From contig JAGWNO010000003.1 of assembly GCA_028871235.1 (NCBI GenBank), forward strand, positions 1-31,023: DNA of 31,023 bases, written 5' to 3'. Under the pieces are notes generated by a model. The model saw nothing but the letters and a program-made list of their open reading frames with translations. It searched no databases and was not told the origin of the DNA. This document shows, piece after piece, positions 20,772-28,480 of this stretch; the stretch's first letter is position 1, and every line of letters begins with the position of its first letter. The position numbers and the translations under genes are program-made. The DNA comes from Gammaproteobacteria bacterium. Its GTDB lineage: Bacteria > Pseudomonadota > Gammaproteobacteria > Natronospirales > REEB76.

Positions 20772-22364
20772 CTAGTCCGCCGGTTTGACCAGCGCCGGAT
20801 TGATCTGTGTGCCAAAAGTCTCACATAACGCGCGCACATTGGGATCGGTAGCCATGGCCTCCTGAGCCGCCCTGAGGCGCTCAGCCTGACGGAGCTCGTC
20901 GAGCTTCGCCGGTGTCTGCAGATTGCCGTTCACCGGCTGGATGCGTACCTTGAGGGTCTCACCGAAATACCGCGACAGCGACTCTTCCATGCGCTTCAAC
21001 AGCTGCTCCGTGGCCATGTGCTCATGGGCGGCAACCAGCTCCAGATACAGGGTGTTGCCCTCGCGGCGGCGATATACGCAATTAAGAGCCAGCTGCTGGG
21101 CGGCGCCGCGCAGCTCCAAGGACTCCACCAGCCCCATCCAGTCCGGCTCCACCCAACGGTTGCCGGCAGCCGGTGCGGCAGCGGTATCCTGCCCGGCAAT
21201 CGCAATCCGGGGAGCCGCCACCGGCGGGGCGCTGTCGGGGCGGGAGGCCGGCGCGGTCACTGCAAGCCGCTCACCGTCGCCGGTCTTTGGGGAGAAATGC
21301 AGCATGCGCAGCAAGGTCATCTGGAAACCGCCCCGGGGCGAAGGTGCGAGGGCCAGATCGCGCTTACCCAGCAGCGCGATCTGATAGCAGAGTTGCACGT
21401 CTTCCGGGGTCAGCCGTGCGGCCAGTATCTTGATGGTGTCGGCGTCTTCATTTCCCTCCAGCACCTCCGGTACCGCCTGGGCGATGGCGACACGCTGCAG
21501 GCACGCGGCCACGTCGTCCAGCACCAGCTCGTAATCCGGCGCCTGCTCATCCAATCGTGCCATGGCCGCGAGTACCGCCTTGCCATCCTTATCCGCCACT
21601 GCCTCCAGCAGCAGGCGCACATGAGTCTGTTCGATGCTGCCGAGCATTACACGCACATCCCGCTCATGCAGCACGCCGCCGCCGAAGGCGATGGCCTGGT
21701 CCAGCAGGCTGAGGGCGTCACGCATGCTGCCGTCGGCGGCATGGGCGATGAGCGCCGCCGCCGCGGCTTCCTGGGTAATGCCCTCGGCCTCGAGGATACG
21801 ACGCAGATGTCCCTGGATGAGAACCACGGGCAGACGTTTGAGGTTGAACTGCAGGCAGCGCGACAGCACCGTCACCGGCAATTTCTGCGGATCGGTGGTG
21901 GCCAGCAGAAATTTCACATGCGGTGGTGGTTCCTCCAAGGTCTTCAACAGCGCATTGAAAGAATGGTTCGAGAGCATGTGCACTTCGTCGATGAGGTACA
22001 CCTTATAGCGGCCGCGGGTGGGTGCGTATTGCACGTTGTCCAGCAGTTCACGGGTGTCGTCCACCTTGGTGCGCGATGCGGCATCCACCTCGATGAGATC
22101 CAGGAACCGCCCGGCATCGATCTCAGTGCAGGCGCCGCACTCGCCGCAGGGATGTGAACTCACGCCGCGCTCGCAGTTCAGCGATTTGGCCAGGATGCGT
22201 GCGATGCTGGTCTTGCCCACACCGCGTGTGCCGGTGAACAAAAAGGCGTGGTGCAGACGGTTATGATCGAGGGCGTTGATGAGCGCCTTGAGCACATGCT
22301 CCTGGCCCACCATCTCCGCAAAATTGCGGGGGCGCCACTTTCTCGCAAGTACCTGATAGGACAT
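20772..22364 (-). CDS. dnaX: DNA polymerase III subunit gamma/tau
   Basis: DnaX is the clamp-loader ATPase of the replisome. The 530-residue product opens QVLARKWRPRNFAEMVGQ and has Walker A GTRGVGKT (K51), a zinc-binding Cys set (C64, C73, C76, C79), the Walker-B-type IDEVHML near 125-131 and the SRC sensor at 168-170. Domain III follows to about residue 365. A short Pro/Ala linker then leads to a C-terminal domain of about 120 residues with the WMGLVESLELRGAAQQLALN motif for contact with the polymerase. It is shorter than E. coli tau (643), mainly in the linker. I found no A-AAA-AAG-type slippery site, so a separate gamma product by frameshift is not evident. SRP RNA lies 80 bp upstream. 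Confidence 0.96.
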   Translation of the reverse strand: MSYQVLARKWRPRNFAEMVGQEHVLKALINALDHNRLHHAFLFTGTRGVGKTSIARILAKSLNCERGVSSHPCGECGACTEIDAGRFLDLIEVDAASRTKVDDTRELLDNVQYAPTRGRYKVYLIDEVHMLSNHSFNALLKTLEEPPPHVKFLLATTDPQKLPVTVLSRCLQFNLKRLPVVLIQGHLRRILEAEGITQEAAAAALIAHAADGSMRDALSLLDQAIAFGGGVLHERDVRVMLGSIEQTHVRLLLEAVADKDGKAVLAAMARLDEQAPDYELVLDDVAACLQRVAIAQAVPEVLEGNEDADTIKILAARLTPEDVQLCYQIALLGKRDLALAPSPRGGFQMTLLRMLHFSPKTGDGERLAVTAPASRPDSAPPVAAPRIAIAGQDTAAAPAAGNRWVEPDWMGLVESLELRGAAQQLALNCVYRRREGNTLYLELVAAHEHMATEQLLKRMEESLSRYFGETLKVRIQPVNGNLQTPAKLDELRQAERLRAAQEAMATDPNVRALCETFGTQINPALVKPAD

Positions 22365-22444
22365 GGATCCGCCTGAGCGCCACGTGAAATGCGCGACTAC
22401 TTTACCAGACGCGTCGCAGTACCCGTATCCAAGCAGTCAAGGGT

Positions 22445-22556
22445 GGCAGCCTGCGTCAGCCGCACCCCGGCACACGAGGCCGCTGCTGCCGCTGCTCCCT
22501 TCCGGGCCTGACGGGATTCACAGCTGGTCGTCGCGGGGGAGCCGGCGCAGGCCGCC
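22445..22556 (-). ncRNA. ffs: Signal recognition particle RNA (4.5S, bacterial small type)
   Basis: The minus strand carries the conserved SRP domain IV sequence CCCGGAAGGGAGCAGC (E. coli: GTCCGGAAGGAAGCAGC). The flanks form a long hairpin closed by an 11-bp helix: GGCGGCCTGCG at the 5' end (from 22556) pairs with CGCAGGCTGCC at the 3' end (to 22445), with one G-U pair. About 112 nt fits 4.5S RNA (114 nt in E. coli). The exact ends are inferred from the helix. It lies 43 bp downstream of tRNA-Ser and 80 bp upstream of dnaX. Confidence 0.93.
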
Positions 22557-22599
22557 ATGGAACCGTAACCAGGCGACGGGAGCGGTCCTTAATGAAAAC

Positions 22600-22690
22600 T
22601 GGCGGAGAGGGCGGGATTCGAACCCGCGATACGGGGTTGCCGTATACACGCTTTCCAGGCGTGCTCCTTAGACCGCTCGGACACCTCTCC
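22600..22690 (-). tRNA. tRNA-Ser (anticodon GGA)
   Basis: The minus strand from 22690 folds as a class II tRNA. The 7-bp acceptor stem GGAGAGG pairs with CCTCTCC; the anticodon loop CTGGAAA carries GGA at 22656-22654. A long variable arm (TATACGGCAACCCCGTAT), a T-arm with TTCGAAT, and an encoded CCA at 22602-22600 complete it. GGA reads UCC and UCU codons. Confidence 0.97.
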
Positions 22691-22744
22691 GGAACCCCGG
22701 GTCACCCGCTCTACATGACGGCCGGCTGACAAAGGGCGGGCAGG

Positions 22745-23185
22745 TTAAACCATGCCAACCGCACTGGCAACCGCCGGCGGCGCGTGGCTGCCGGTTGCCG
22801 GCATGGGCGTGCCGCTGCCACTACCCGCAGCGCTGGGAGCTTTGGCAGCGGGTGGCGGCGGCTCAGATGCCCGGCGGCCCGCTGGACCGGTGTTGGCGGC
22901 AGCGGCTGGCTGGTTCGGCACCAGCTGCGGCGGAGCAATCAGGCAGGCACCGGCGGCATCATGGTCGGTATGCTCGCCCGGATGGCTGGTGTTACCCGAA
23001 ACTTTATAAGCGGGATCGGGCACCGGCATTGTCAAACCCGCCGGTACCTGCAAGGGTGGCTGCGTGCCACTGTTGAAATAGGGGTGTGGATCACCGCAGG
23101 ACAGACTGCTGCAGCCGGCCAAAACGGAGGCTGCCAGCAGACCGATCAGGAGGCCGACGGATTTCAGCATTGCGATGGTTTTCAT
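22745..23185 (-). CDS. Lipoprotein resembling the N-terminal part of BamC
   Basis: The 146-residue product has a lipoprotein signal with lipobox VLAGC (Cys 25). The mature start resembles the unstructured N-terminus of BamC/NlpB, with PPLQVPAGLTMPVPDPAYKV around residues 44-63 matching the PAG-x-x-LP-V-x-x-x-x-Y pattern that contacts BamD. The folded helix-grip domains of BamC are absent; instead a Pro/Ala/Gly-rich low-complexity tail follows. It lies 13 bp downstream of dapA, exactly where nlpB/bamC sits in E. coli, which supports the relation. It may be a reduced or precursor form of BamC or simply a lineage-specific lipoprotein. No good ribosome-binding site was found; an ATG at 23170 is an alternative start. 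Confidence 0.72.
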   Translation of the reverse strand: MKTIAMLKSVGLLIGLLAASVLAGCSSLSCGDPHPYFNSGTQPPLQVPAGLTMPVPDPAYKVSGNTSHPGEHTDHDAAGACLIAPPQLVPNQPAAAANTGPAGRRASEPPPPAAKAPSAAGSGSGTPMPATGSHAPPAVASAVGMV

Positions 23186-23198
23186 GTGGATGCAGATA

Positions 23199-24074
23199 TT
23201 ACAGCACGCCGGCCGTCTTGAGGGCAGTACGCAGCTGCTGGTGGTGCTCACGGGAAAGCGCTGTGAGCGGCAAGCGGATACCGGCCGGAATGCGCCCCAT
23301 CTCCGTGAGCGCCCATTTCACCGGAATCGGATTGCTCTCCACGAACAGCGCCCGGTGCAGCGGCTCGATCTGACGGTTGAGCGCCTCCGCACTGCCGCGA
23401 TCGCCGGCGCTTGCCGCCACGCACATCTCGTGCATGAGTTTCGGCGCCACGTTGGCGGTCACCGAGATGACGCCCTGCCCGCCCTGCAGGATGAATTCCA
23501 TGGCGCTGGCGTCATCCCCGCTGATGAGCAGGAAAGCCTCGCCGCAGCGCTTGCGGATATCCCGGGCGCGCGCCAGCACCCCGGTGGCTTCCTTGATACC
23601 GACGATGTTGGGCAGCAGCGCGAGACGCTCCACGGTCTCCGGCAACAGATCCGCGACGCTGCGGCTCGGCACGTTATACAGGATGATCGGCAGCGACACC
23701 GATTCCGCGATACTGCGGAAATGCCGGTACAGGCCCTCCTGGGTGGGCTTGTTGTAATACGGCACCACCACCAGTGCCGCATCGGCCCCGAGATCCTGGG
23801 CGCGGCGTGTCAAGGCCATCGCATGGGCGGTGGAGTTGGAGCCGGTGCCGGCGATCACCGGCACGCGTCCGGCGGCGCTGCGCAGGCAGCAGTCCAGTAC
23901 TTCCAGCTGCTCGGCTGCCTCCAGGGTGGCCGATTCACCGGTGGTGCCCACCGTCACGATGGCATCGGTGCCGGCGGCGATGTGCCACTCCACCAGGCGC
24001 TCCAGCGCATTGCAATCCACCCGGCCATCGCCGGCCATGGGCGTCACCAGCGCCACCATGCTGCCCTTGAACAT
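23199..24074 (-). CDS. dapA: 4-hydroxy-tetrahydrodipicolinate synthase
   Basis: DapA condenses pyruvate with aspartate semialdehyde, the first committed step to diaminopimelate and lysine. The 291-residue enzyme has the TTGES loop (Thr 44/45), the catalytic Tyr 133 in ILYNVPSR and the Schiff-base Lys 161 in IVGIKEATG, the same numbers as in E. coli. Arg 138 for substrate binding is also present. The frame is open to 24128, but the ATG at 24074 opens the conserved FKGSMVALVTPM and is preceded by GAGG. It is divergent from gcvR and upstream of the BamC-like lipoprotein, as in enterics. Confidence 0.97.
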   Translation of the reverse strand: MFKGSMVALVTPMAGDGRVDCNALERLVEWHIAAGTDAIVTVGTTGESATLEAAEQLEVLDCCLRSAAGRVPVIAGTGSNSTAHAMALTRRAQDLGADAALVVVPYYNKPTQEGLYRHFRSIAESVSLPIILYNVPSRSVADLLPETVERLALLPNIVGIKEATGVLARARDIRKRCGEAFLLISGDDASAMEFILQGGQGVISVTANVAPKLMHEMCVAASAGDRGSAEALNRQIEPLHRALFVESNPIPVKWALTEMGRIPAGIRLPLTALSREHHQQLRTALKTAGVL

Positions 24075-24098
24075 CAAACCGCCCTCGTAAAAAGGGCT

Positions 24099-24128
24099 AT
24101 GGTACCGGCCCGCAGCCTCCGGGCTCAA
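24099..24128 (-). promoter_or_regulatory. Candidate dapA promoter
   Basis: On the minus strand TTGAGC (24128-24123) and TACCAT (24104-24099) are separated by 18 bp and would place transcription start about 20 bp upstream of the dapA ATG. Both hexamers are four of six matches to the sigma-70 consensus. Confidence 0.35.
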
Positions 24129-24150
24129 GGCACAGGCAGCCGTATCGCGG

Positions 24151-24178
24151 TTGCGCCCCCCGCCAAACCCGGTACACT
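24151..24178 (+). promoter_or_regulatory. Candidate gcvR promoter
   Basis: TTGCGC (24151-24156) and TACACT (24173-24178) are spaced by 16 bp and lie about 45 bp upstream of the gcvR ATG. The -35 and -10 are each four of six matches to consensus. Confidence 0.4.
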
Positions 24179-24222
24179 GCTAGCGCGTTCACCCACGGCA
24201 GGATCGTCCGCTGCGAGCCCGA

Positions 24223-24753
24223 ATGAAACAATTCCTGGTGGTGTCCGCGCTGGGTGAAGACCGGCCCGGCATCCTCCACGACATCGCGCGTGCACTGAAA
24301 GACTGCGGCTGCAGCATGGTGGAAAGCCGCATGACGGTACTGGGCGGCGAGTTTGCCATGCTGCTGCTGGTCTCCGGCAACTGGAACACCATCACCAAGC
24401 TGGAAAACCTGTTGCCACGGCTGGAACAGCGCCTTTCCCTCACCATCGCCGCGCGCCGCACCAGCGAGCGTGCACCGCGTCATGACCTCATCCCCTACGC
24501 CATTGACGTGGTATGTCTTGACCAGCCCGGGATCGTATTCAACCTCGCCAACTTCTTCGCCGAACGCAGCATCGGCATTGCTGACCTCGCCACCCGCGGC
24601 TATCCGGCGGCGCATACCGGTGCACCCATGTTCGCGGTGCAGATGGCGGTGAATATCCCCACGGATGTGCACATCGGCACATTGCGCGAGGAATTCATGG
24701 ATTTCTGCGATAAGCTGAACCTGGACGCCATAATGGAACCCATCAAGGGTTGA
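24223..24753 (+). CDS. gcvR: Glycine cleavage system regulatory protein GcvR (tandem ACT domains)
   Basis: The 176-residue protein consists of two ACT domains: the first opens LVVSALGEDRPGILHDIARAL, the second YAIDVVCLDQPGIVFNLANF. Both have the glycine-containing ligand-binding turn (D-R-P-G-I, D-Q-P-G-I). In E. coli GcvR binds GcvA and represses the glycine cleavage operon when glycine is low. Its place divergent from dapA and upstream of a bcp-type peroxiredoxin matches the E. coli dapA-gcvR-bcp region. GcvA and the gcv operon are not in the window. The ribosome-binding site is weak. Confidence 0.9.
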   Translation: MKQFLVVSALGEDRPGILHDIARALKDCGCSMVESRMTVLGGEFAMLLLVSGNWNTITKLENLLPRLEQRLSLTIAARRTSERAPRHDLIPYAIDVVCLDQPGIVFNLANFFAERSIGIADLATRGYPAAHTGAPMFAVQMAVNIPTDVHIGTLREEFMDFCDKLNLDAIMEPIKG

Positions 24754-24901
24754 CGAAGTGATCGAGGATTATCACGACCAGCGCCGCTGCGTATACCAGC
24801 CTCTTCCGGAGCATCGGCCGGCTGCCTTCCCGGCATTTTCACTTCAGCCACATTGCTGGCGGCGCCTCCCGTTTGCGCATGACTCGCAGTAAGGCAACTG
24901 C

Positions 24902-25378
24902 ATGCACAGAGTGATGCTCGGCACGCGGGTCCGCGACTTCGCATTGCCCGCCACTGGCGGCAGGACCTTCAGGCTGTCGGAATGCAGGGGCCATAACGTG
25001 GTGCTGTACTTCTACCCCAGGGATAACACCCCGGGCTGTTCCCAGGAAGCCGGGGATTTCCGCGATCAGCAGGCACGCTTCAGGAAGCTGGACACGCTGA
25101 TCCTGGGGGTGTCGCGTGACGGCCTCGCATCTCATGAGCGCTTCCGTCACAAGCACGGACTCAAATTCGAACTGCTGGCTGATGAAGATGCACGGCTTTG
25201 CCGACTGTTCGGAGTCCTCAGGCAAAAGAATATGTACGGCCGCAAGTTCATGGGCATCGAGCGCAGTACCTTCCTCATCGACTCCCAGGGCGTGCTCAGG
25301 AAAGCATGGCGCAAGCTGCGCGTGACAGGCCATGTGGCCGATGTACTGGAAGCCGTGAAAGAACTGGCATCGGCATGA
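24902..25378 (+). CDS. bcp: Thiol peroxidase/peroxiredoxin, Bcp (PrxQ) type
   Basis: The 158-residue protein has the thioredoxin-like PrxQ fold: VRDFALPATGGRTFRLSE, the VVLYFYPRDNTPGCSQEAGDFRD active-site loop with peroxidatic Cys 46, and GVSRDGLASHERF. The Bcp family usually has the resolving Cys five residues later (C-x4-C); here that position is Gly 51, so the enzyme is of the 1-Cys form unless C28 serves. It would reduce hydroperoxides. AAGG lies 8 nt before the ATG. The stop overlaps the start of the PhoH gene (ATGA). Confidence 0.92.
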   Translation: MHRVMLGTRVRDFALPATGGRTFRLSECRGHNVVLYFYPRDNTPGCSQEAGDFRDQQARFRKLDTLILGVSRDGLASHERFRHKHGLKFELLADEDARLCRLFGVLRQKNMYGRKFMGIERSTFLIDSQGVLRKAWRKLRVTGHVADVLEAVKELASA

Positions 25379-26811
25379 CCGTATCCGCAAAGGTGAGCCT
25401 GGTGAAAAAAGCCCGTAAACAACGCCGTCTCTACGTACTCGATACCAACGTGCTGATGCATGATCCCACCGCCATCTTCCGCTTTCAGGAACACGACATA
25501 TTTCTGCCGATGGTGGTGCTGGAGGAACTCGACGCCGGCAAGAAAGGCCTGTCCGAGTCGGCACGCAATGTACGTCAGGTGAGTCGTTTCCTCGATGAAA
25601 TGATGCGTAACGCAAGCAAGGCGCAGATCGATGCCGGTCTGGTGATCTCCGGCATGCACCGTTCCGCCGGCGCCGCCGCCACCGGCGGTAGGCTGTTCTT
25701 CCAGACGGAACCCCTGCCGTCCATGTTGCCGGATACCCTCCCCGGCAATAAACCCGACAACTACATCCTGGGCACCACCCTGGCGTTGCAGAAAAAATTC
25801 CCGGAGCGGCGCGTCACCCTGGTATCCAAGGACATCAACCTGCGTATCAAGGCGGCGGTGGTGGGTATCCACGCGGAGGATTATTTCAGCGACAAGGCAC
25901 TGGACGACCTCGACCTGCTGTTCACCGGCATGGACGAGTTACCAAAGAATTTCTGGGAACAGCACAGCAAGGACATGCAATCCTGGCAGCAGGAAGGCCG
26001 CACTTTCTATCGTATCCAGGGACCCATGGTGAAAGGCTGGTATGCGAATGAATTCCTGTACAGCGAACTGGATAACTTCGAGTCGGTGGTGCGCGAACTC
26101 GACGAACGCGGCGCGCTGCTGGAACTGACCCGCGACTACCGCGGTATCCGCCACACAGTCTGGGGCATCAACGCCCGCAACCGTGAACAGAACTTCGCCA
26201 TGAACCTGCTGCTGGATCCCAACGTGGATTTTGTCACGCTGCTGGGTGCCGCCGGTACCGGCAAGACGCTGTTGGCGCTGGCTGCGGGCCTGGCGCAGAC
26301 CATGGAGCAGAACCGCTATCGCGAGATCATCATGACGCGCGTCACCGTGCCGCTGGGCGAGGACATCGGTTTCCTGCCCGGCACGGAAGAGGAGAAGATG
26401 ACGCCCTGGATGGGCGCGCTGATGGATAACCTGGAAGTGCTCACCCAGTCCAGCGGCGAGGGCGGTGAATGGGGACGGGCCGCCACCAGTGATCTGCTGC
26501 GCAGCCGCATCAAGATCCGTTCCATGAATTTCATGCGCGGCCGCACCTTTCTGAACCGCTATATCATCGTGGACGAGGCCCAGAATCTGACCCCGAAACA
26601 GCTCAAGGCGCTCATTACCCGTGCCGGGCCGGGTACCAAGATGGTGTGCATCGGCAACATATCCCAGATCGATACCCCCTATCTGACCGAGACTACATCC
26701 GGCCTCACCTTCGTGGTGGACCGCTTCAAGCAATGGCTGCACTCCGGTCATATCACCTTGGTGCGCGGTGAGCGCTCCCGCCTGGCTGACCATGCCTCCG
26801 ACATACTCTGA
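25375..26811 (+). CDS. PIN-PhoH family ATPase
   Basis: The 478-residue protein joins an N-terminal PIN nuclease domain (LYVLDTNVLMHDP with D23; VVLEELDAGKKG; later acidic residues in VTLVSKDINLRIKA) to a C-terminal PhoH ATPase domain. The Walker A GAAGTGKT has Lys 297 and the Walker B YIIVDEAQNL has Asp 400, followed by a GNISQID segment. PIN-PhoH proteins of this layout (PhoH2/YlaK type) are reported to be ATP-dependent RNA-unwinding ribonucleases. No small antitoxin-like gene precedes it, unlike the mycobacterial phoAT-phoH2 pair. It starts within the bcp stop codon, so translation is coupled. The open frame upstream of 25375 lies inside bcp and is not used. Confidence 0.92.
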   Translation: MTVSAKVSLVKKARKQRRLYVLDTNVLMHDPTAIFRFQEHDIFLPMVVLEELDAGKKGLSESARNVRQVSRFLDEMMRNASKAQIDAGLVISGMHRSAGAAATGGRLFFQTEPLPSMLPDTLPGNKPDNYILGTTLALQKKFPERRVTLVSKDINLRIKAAVVGIHAEDYFSDKALDDLDLLFTGMDELPKNFWEQHSKDMQSWQQEGRTFYRIQGPMVKGWYANEFLYSELDNFESVVRELDERGALLELTRDYRGIRHTVWGINARNREQNFAMNLLLDPNVDFVTLLGAAGTGKTLLALAAGLAQTMEQNRYREIIMTRVTVPLGEDIGFLPGTEEEKMTPWMGALMDNLEVLTQSSGEGGEWGRAATSDLLRSRIKIRSMNFMRGRTFLNRYIIVDEAQNLTPKQLKALITRAGPGTKMVCIGNISQIDTPYLTETTSGLTFVVDRFKQWLHSGHITLVRGERSRLADHASDIL

Positions 26812-26854
26812 AAAAGACAGGTCCCGCAGCAGCCAAGGCGGCGGGCGCCGGGTA

Positions 26855-26883
26855 CTGACAACGCACCCCGCCTGTGCTTAAAT
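26855..26883 (+). promoter_or_regulatory. Sigma-70-type promoter for the FadL-family gene
   Basis: CTGACA (26855-26860, five of six) and TTAAAT (26878-26883, four of six) are separated by exactly 17 bp, giving a start about 33 bp before the ATG at 26923. It is the best-formed promoter I see in the window. Confidence 0.55.
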
Positions 26884-26922
26884 CAGGCGGCCCTTTATCA
26901 CGCCCTTTCTGAGGGAGCACCG

Positions 26923-28305
26923 ATGAATAACAAGCAGTTTGCCCTGTGGACCTTCCCGCTGGTGGCAGTTGCCGTGGCAGCGGCCCTGCCCGGCACCGCT
27001 TCCGCCTCCAATTTCCAGCTCACCGAGCAGAGCGTTACCAGTCTGGGGAGCGCACATGCCGCCGGCGCCGCCTACGCGGATGATGCCTCCACCATCTGGT
27101 ATAACCCGGCGGGTCTCACCCGGCTGACCGGTGCACAACTCGATACGGGCGTAAGCGTGATTCGTTTCGGCGCCGACTTCACCAAAAGCCTCGCCGTGGA
27201 TGCCACCGGCCAGCCGCTGTCCGGCGGCGAAGGCGGCAGTGTCGGCAAGCTCGGCGCGGTACCGTTCATCTATTACTCCCAGCCACTCAATGACAAGCTG
27301 TCTTTCGGCATCGGCCTGGGAGTGCCGTTCGGCTTGGCCACCAGTTACAACGCCAGTTCCATCTTCCGCTATCAGGCCATCTACACGGGCGTCACGGTGC
27401 TTAATCTGAATCCGACGCTGGCCTACAAATTCAACGACAACTGGTCGGCGGGCTTCGGCGTGGATATCCAGCGCATGGACGTGAAACTCACCAATGACGT
27501 GGATTTCGGCGCCGTCTGCTTTGCCAAGGTCAATCCCCTGGCCTGCCAGAGCATGGGTCTCGTGCCCCAGGGACATGACGGCTTCTTCGCCGGTACGGCC
27601 AGCGATACCGCCGTCGGCTTCAACTTCGGGGTGCTGTGGAGCTATGACGCGGACACGCGCGTGGGCTTCTCCTACCGCTCGCGTGTGAAGCACAAGCTCG
27701 ATGGCAGTGCTTCCTTCACCAACGTGCCGACGCTGTTCTCATCCCAGGGCCTGTTCCAGCCCCAGGGTATAAAGGCGGATTTCACCGCGCCGCAGATGGC
27801 ATCCCTGAGCCTTTTTCACCGGCTCAACGCACAGTGGTCATTGATGGCTGACTGGAGTTATACCGGCTGGAGCAGCTTCGACAACCTGACCATCAATTTC
27901 GCCGCTCCCAATCAGCCGCCGGCGACCGTGCAGGAAGGGCTCAAGAACGTGAACCGTTTCAGCATCGGCGCCAACTATCAGTACAACGACGCCTGGACTT
28001 TCCGCGCGGGCGTGGCACTCGACAAATCCCCGGTACCCGACCCAACCGCCGCTTCCGCCACCACCACCAACGACATCAATGCCAGCCGCACCGCGCGCCT
28101 GCCGGATGCTGACCGCAAATGGCTGGCCGCCGGCGCCAGCTGGAAGACATCCGCACACAGCCAGTGGGACATCGGTTACGCTCACCTGTTCATCAACAAA
28201 CATATCCCGTTTGATCAGTTAAACGCCGCCGGCGGCGACCAGGTTGCCGGCCAGTTCAACGCCGATGCGGACATTCTCGGTATCCAGTACATCTACCGGT
28301 TCTGA
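26923..28305 (+). CDS. Outer membrane transport protein, FadL/OmpP1/TodX family
   Basis: FadL-family proteins are 14-strand outer-membrane barrels that let hydrophobic compounds (long-chain fatty acids, hydrocarbons) diffuse into the cell. The 460-residue protein has a Sec signal peptide ending about residue 29 (GTASAS/N). The conserved N-terminal hatch follows: NFQLTEQSVTSLGSAHAAGA, then ASTIWYNPAGLTRL with the family NPA motif. Alternating amphipathic strands and a terminal aromatic (YIYRF) for Bam recognition complete it. GGGAG lies 5 nt upstream. It has its own promoter and terminator, so it is monocistronic. Fatty acids are the default substrate; alkanes are possible given AlkB elsewhere in the window. 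Confidence 0.93.
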   Translation: MNNKQFALWTFPLVAVAVAAALPGTASASNFQLTEQSVTSLGSAHAAGAAYADDASTIWYNPAGLTRLTGAQLDTGVSVIRFGADFTKSLAVDATGQPLSGGEGGSVGKLGAVPFIYYSQPLNDKLSFGIGLGVPFGLATSYNASSIFRYQAIYTGVTVLNLNPTLAYKFNDNWSAGFGVDIQRMDVKLTNDVDFGAVCFAKVNPLACQSMGLVPQGHDGFFAGTASDTAVGFNFGVLWSYDADTRVGFSYRSRVKHKLDGSASFTNVPTLFSSQGLFQPQGIKADFTAPQMASLSLFHRLNAQWSLMADWSYTGWSSFDNLTINFAAPNQPPATVQEGLKNVNRFSIGANYQYNDAWTFRAGVALDKSPVPDPTAASATTTNDINASRTARLPDADRKWLAAGASWKTSAHSQWDIGYAHLFINKHIPFDQLNAAGGDQVAGQFNADADILGIQYIYRF

Positions 28306-28327
28306 ACACCGGCGCGGTCTGCCATCC

Positions 28328-28356
28328 AGCCCCCGGCCATCCGGGGGCTTGCTTTT
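28328..28356 (+). terminator. Rho-independent terminator after the FadL-family gene
   Basis: A perfect 9-bp stem AGCCCCCGG / CCGGGGGCT with a CCAT loop (28328-28349) is followed by TGCTTTT, 22 bp after the stop codon. It is the only clear intrinsic terminator in the window. Confidence 0.9.
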
Positions 28357-28480
28357 CACTGCCTTAAACCTTGTGCCCCGCCGCCTGTCTAAAGACAGAC
28401 TTGGGCTGTCAACCCCGGTGACATAATTGACGTGTAATGCCCAGTATCTGGCACGCCCGGACCAAGGCAGGAAAGCTGAC

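Noticed and set aside
19401..20828. Plus-strand open frame of about 475 codons across hinT, recR and ybaB
   Set aside because: It spans three well-supported minus-strand genes and resembles no protein; it results from high GC.
21018..22157. Plus-strand open frame opposite dnaX
   Set aside because: DnaX motifs on the minus strand are unambiguous, and the plus frame is His/Gln-rich antisense sequence without domains.
20772..22364. Programmed frameshift site in dnaX as in E. coli
   Set aside because: No A-AAA-AAG-type slippery heptamer was seen on the coding strand.
23175..24257. Plus-strand open frame opposite dapA running into gcvR
   Set aside because: It overlaps two secure genes on different strands and has no motif.
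25375..26811. Toxin-antitoxin (PhoAT-PhoH2) system
   Set aside because: No small antitoxin-like gene precedes the PIN-PhoH gene; bcp lies directly upstream and overlaps its start.
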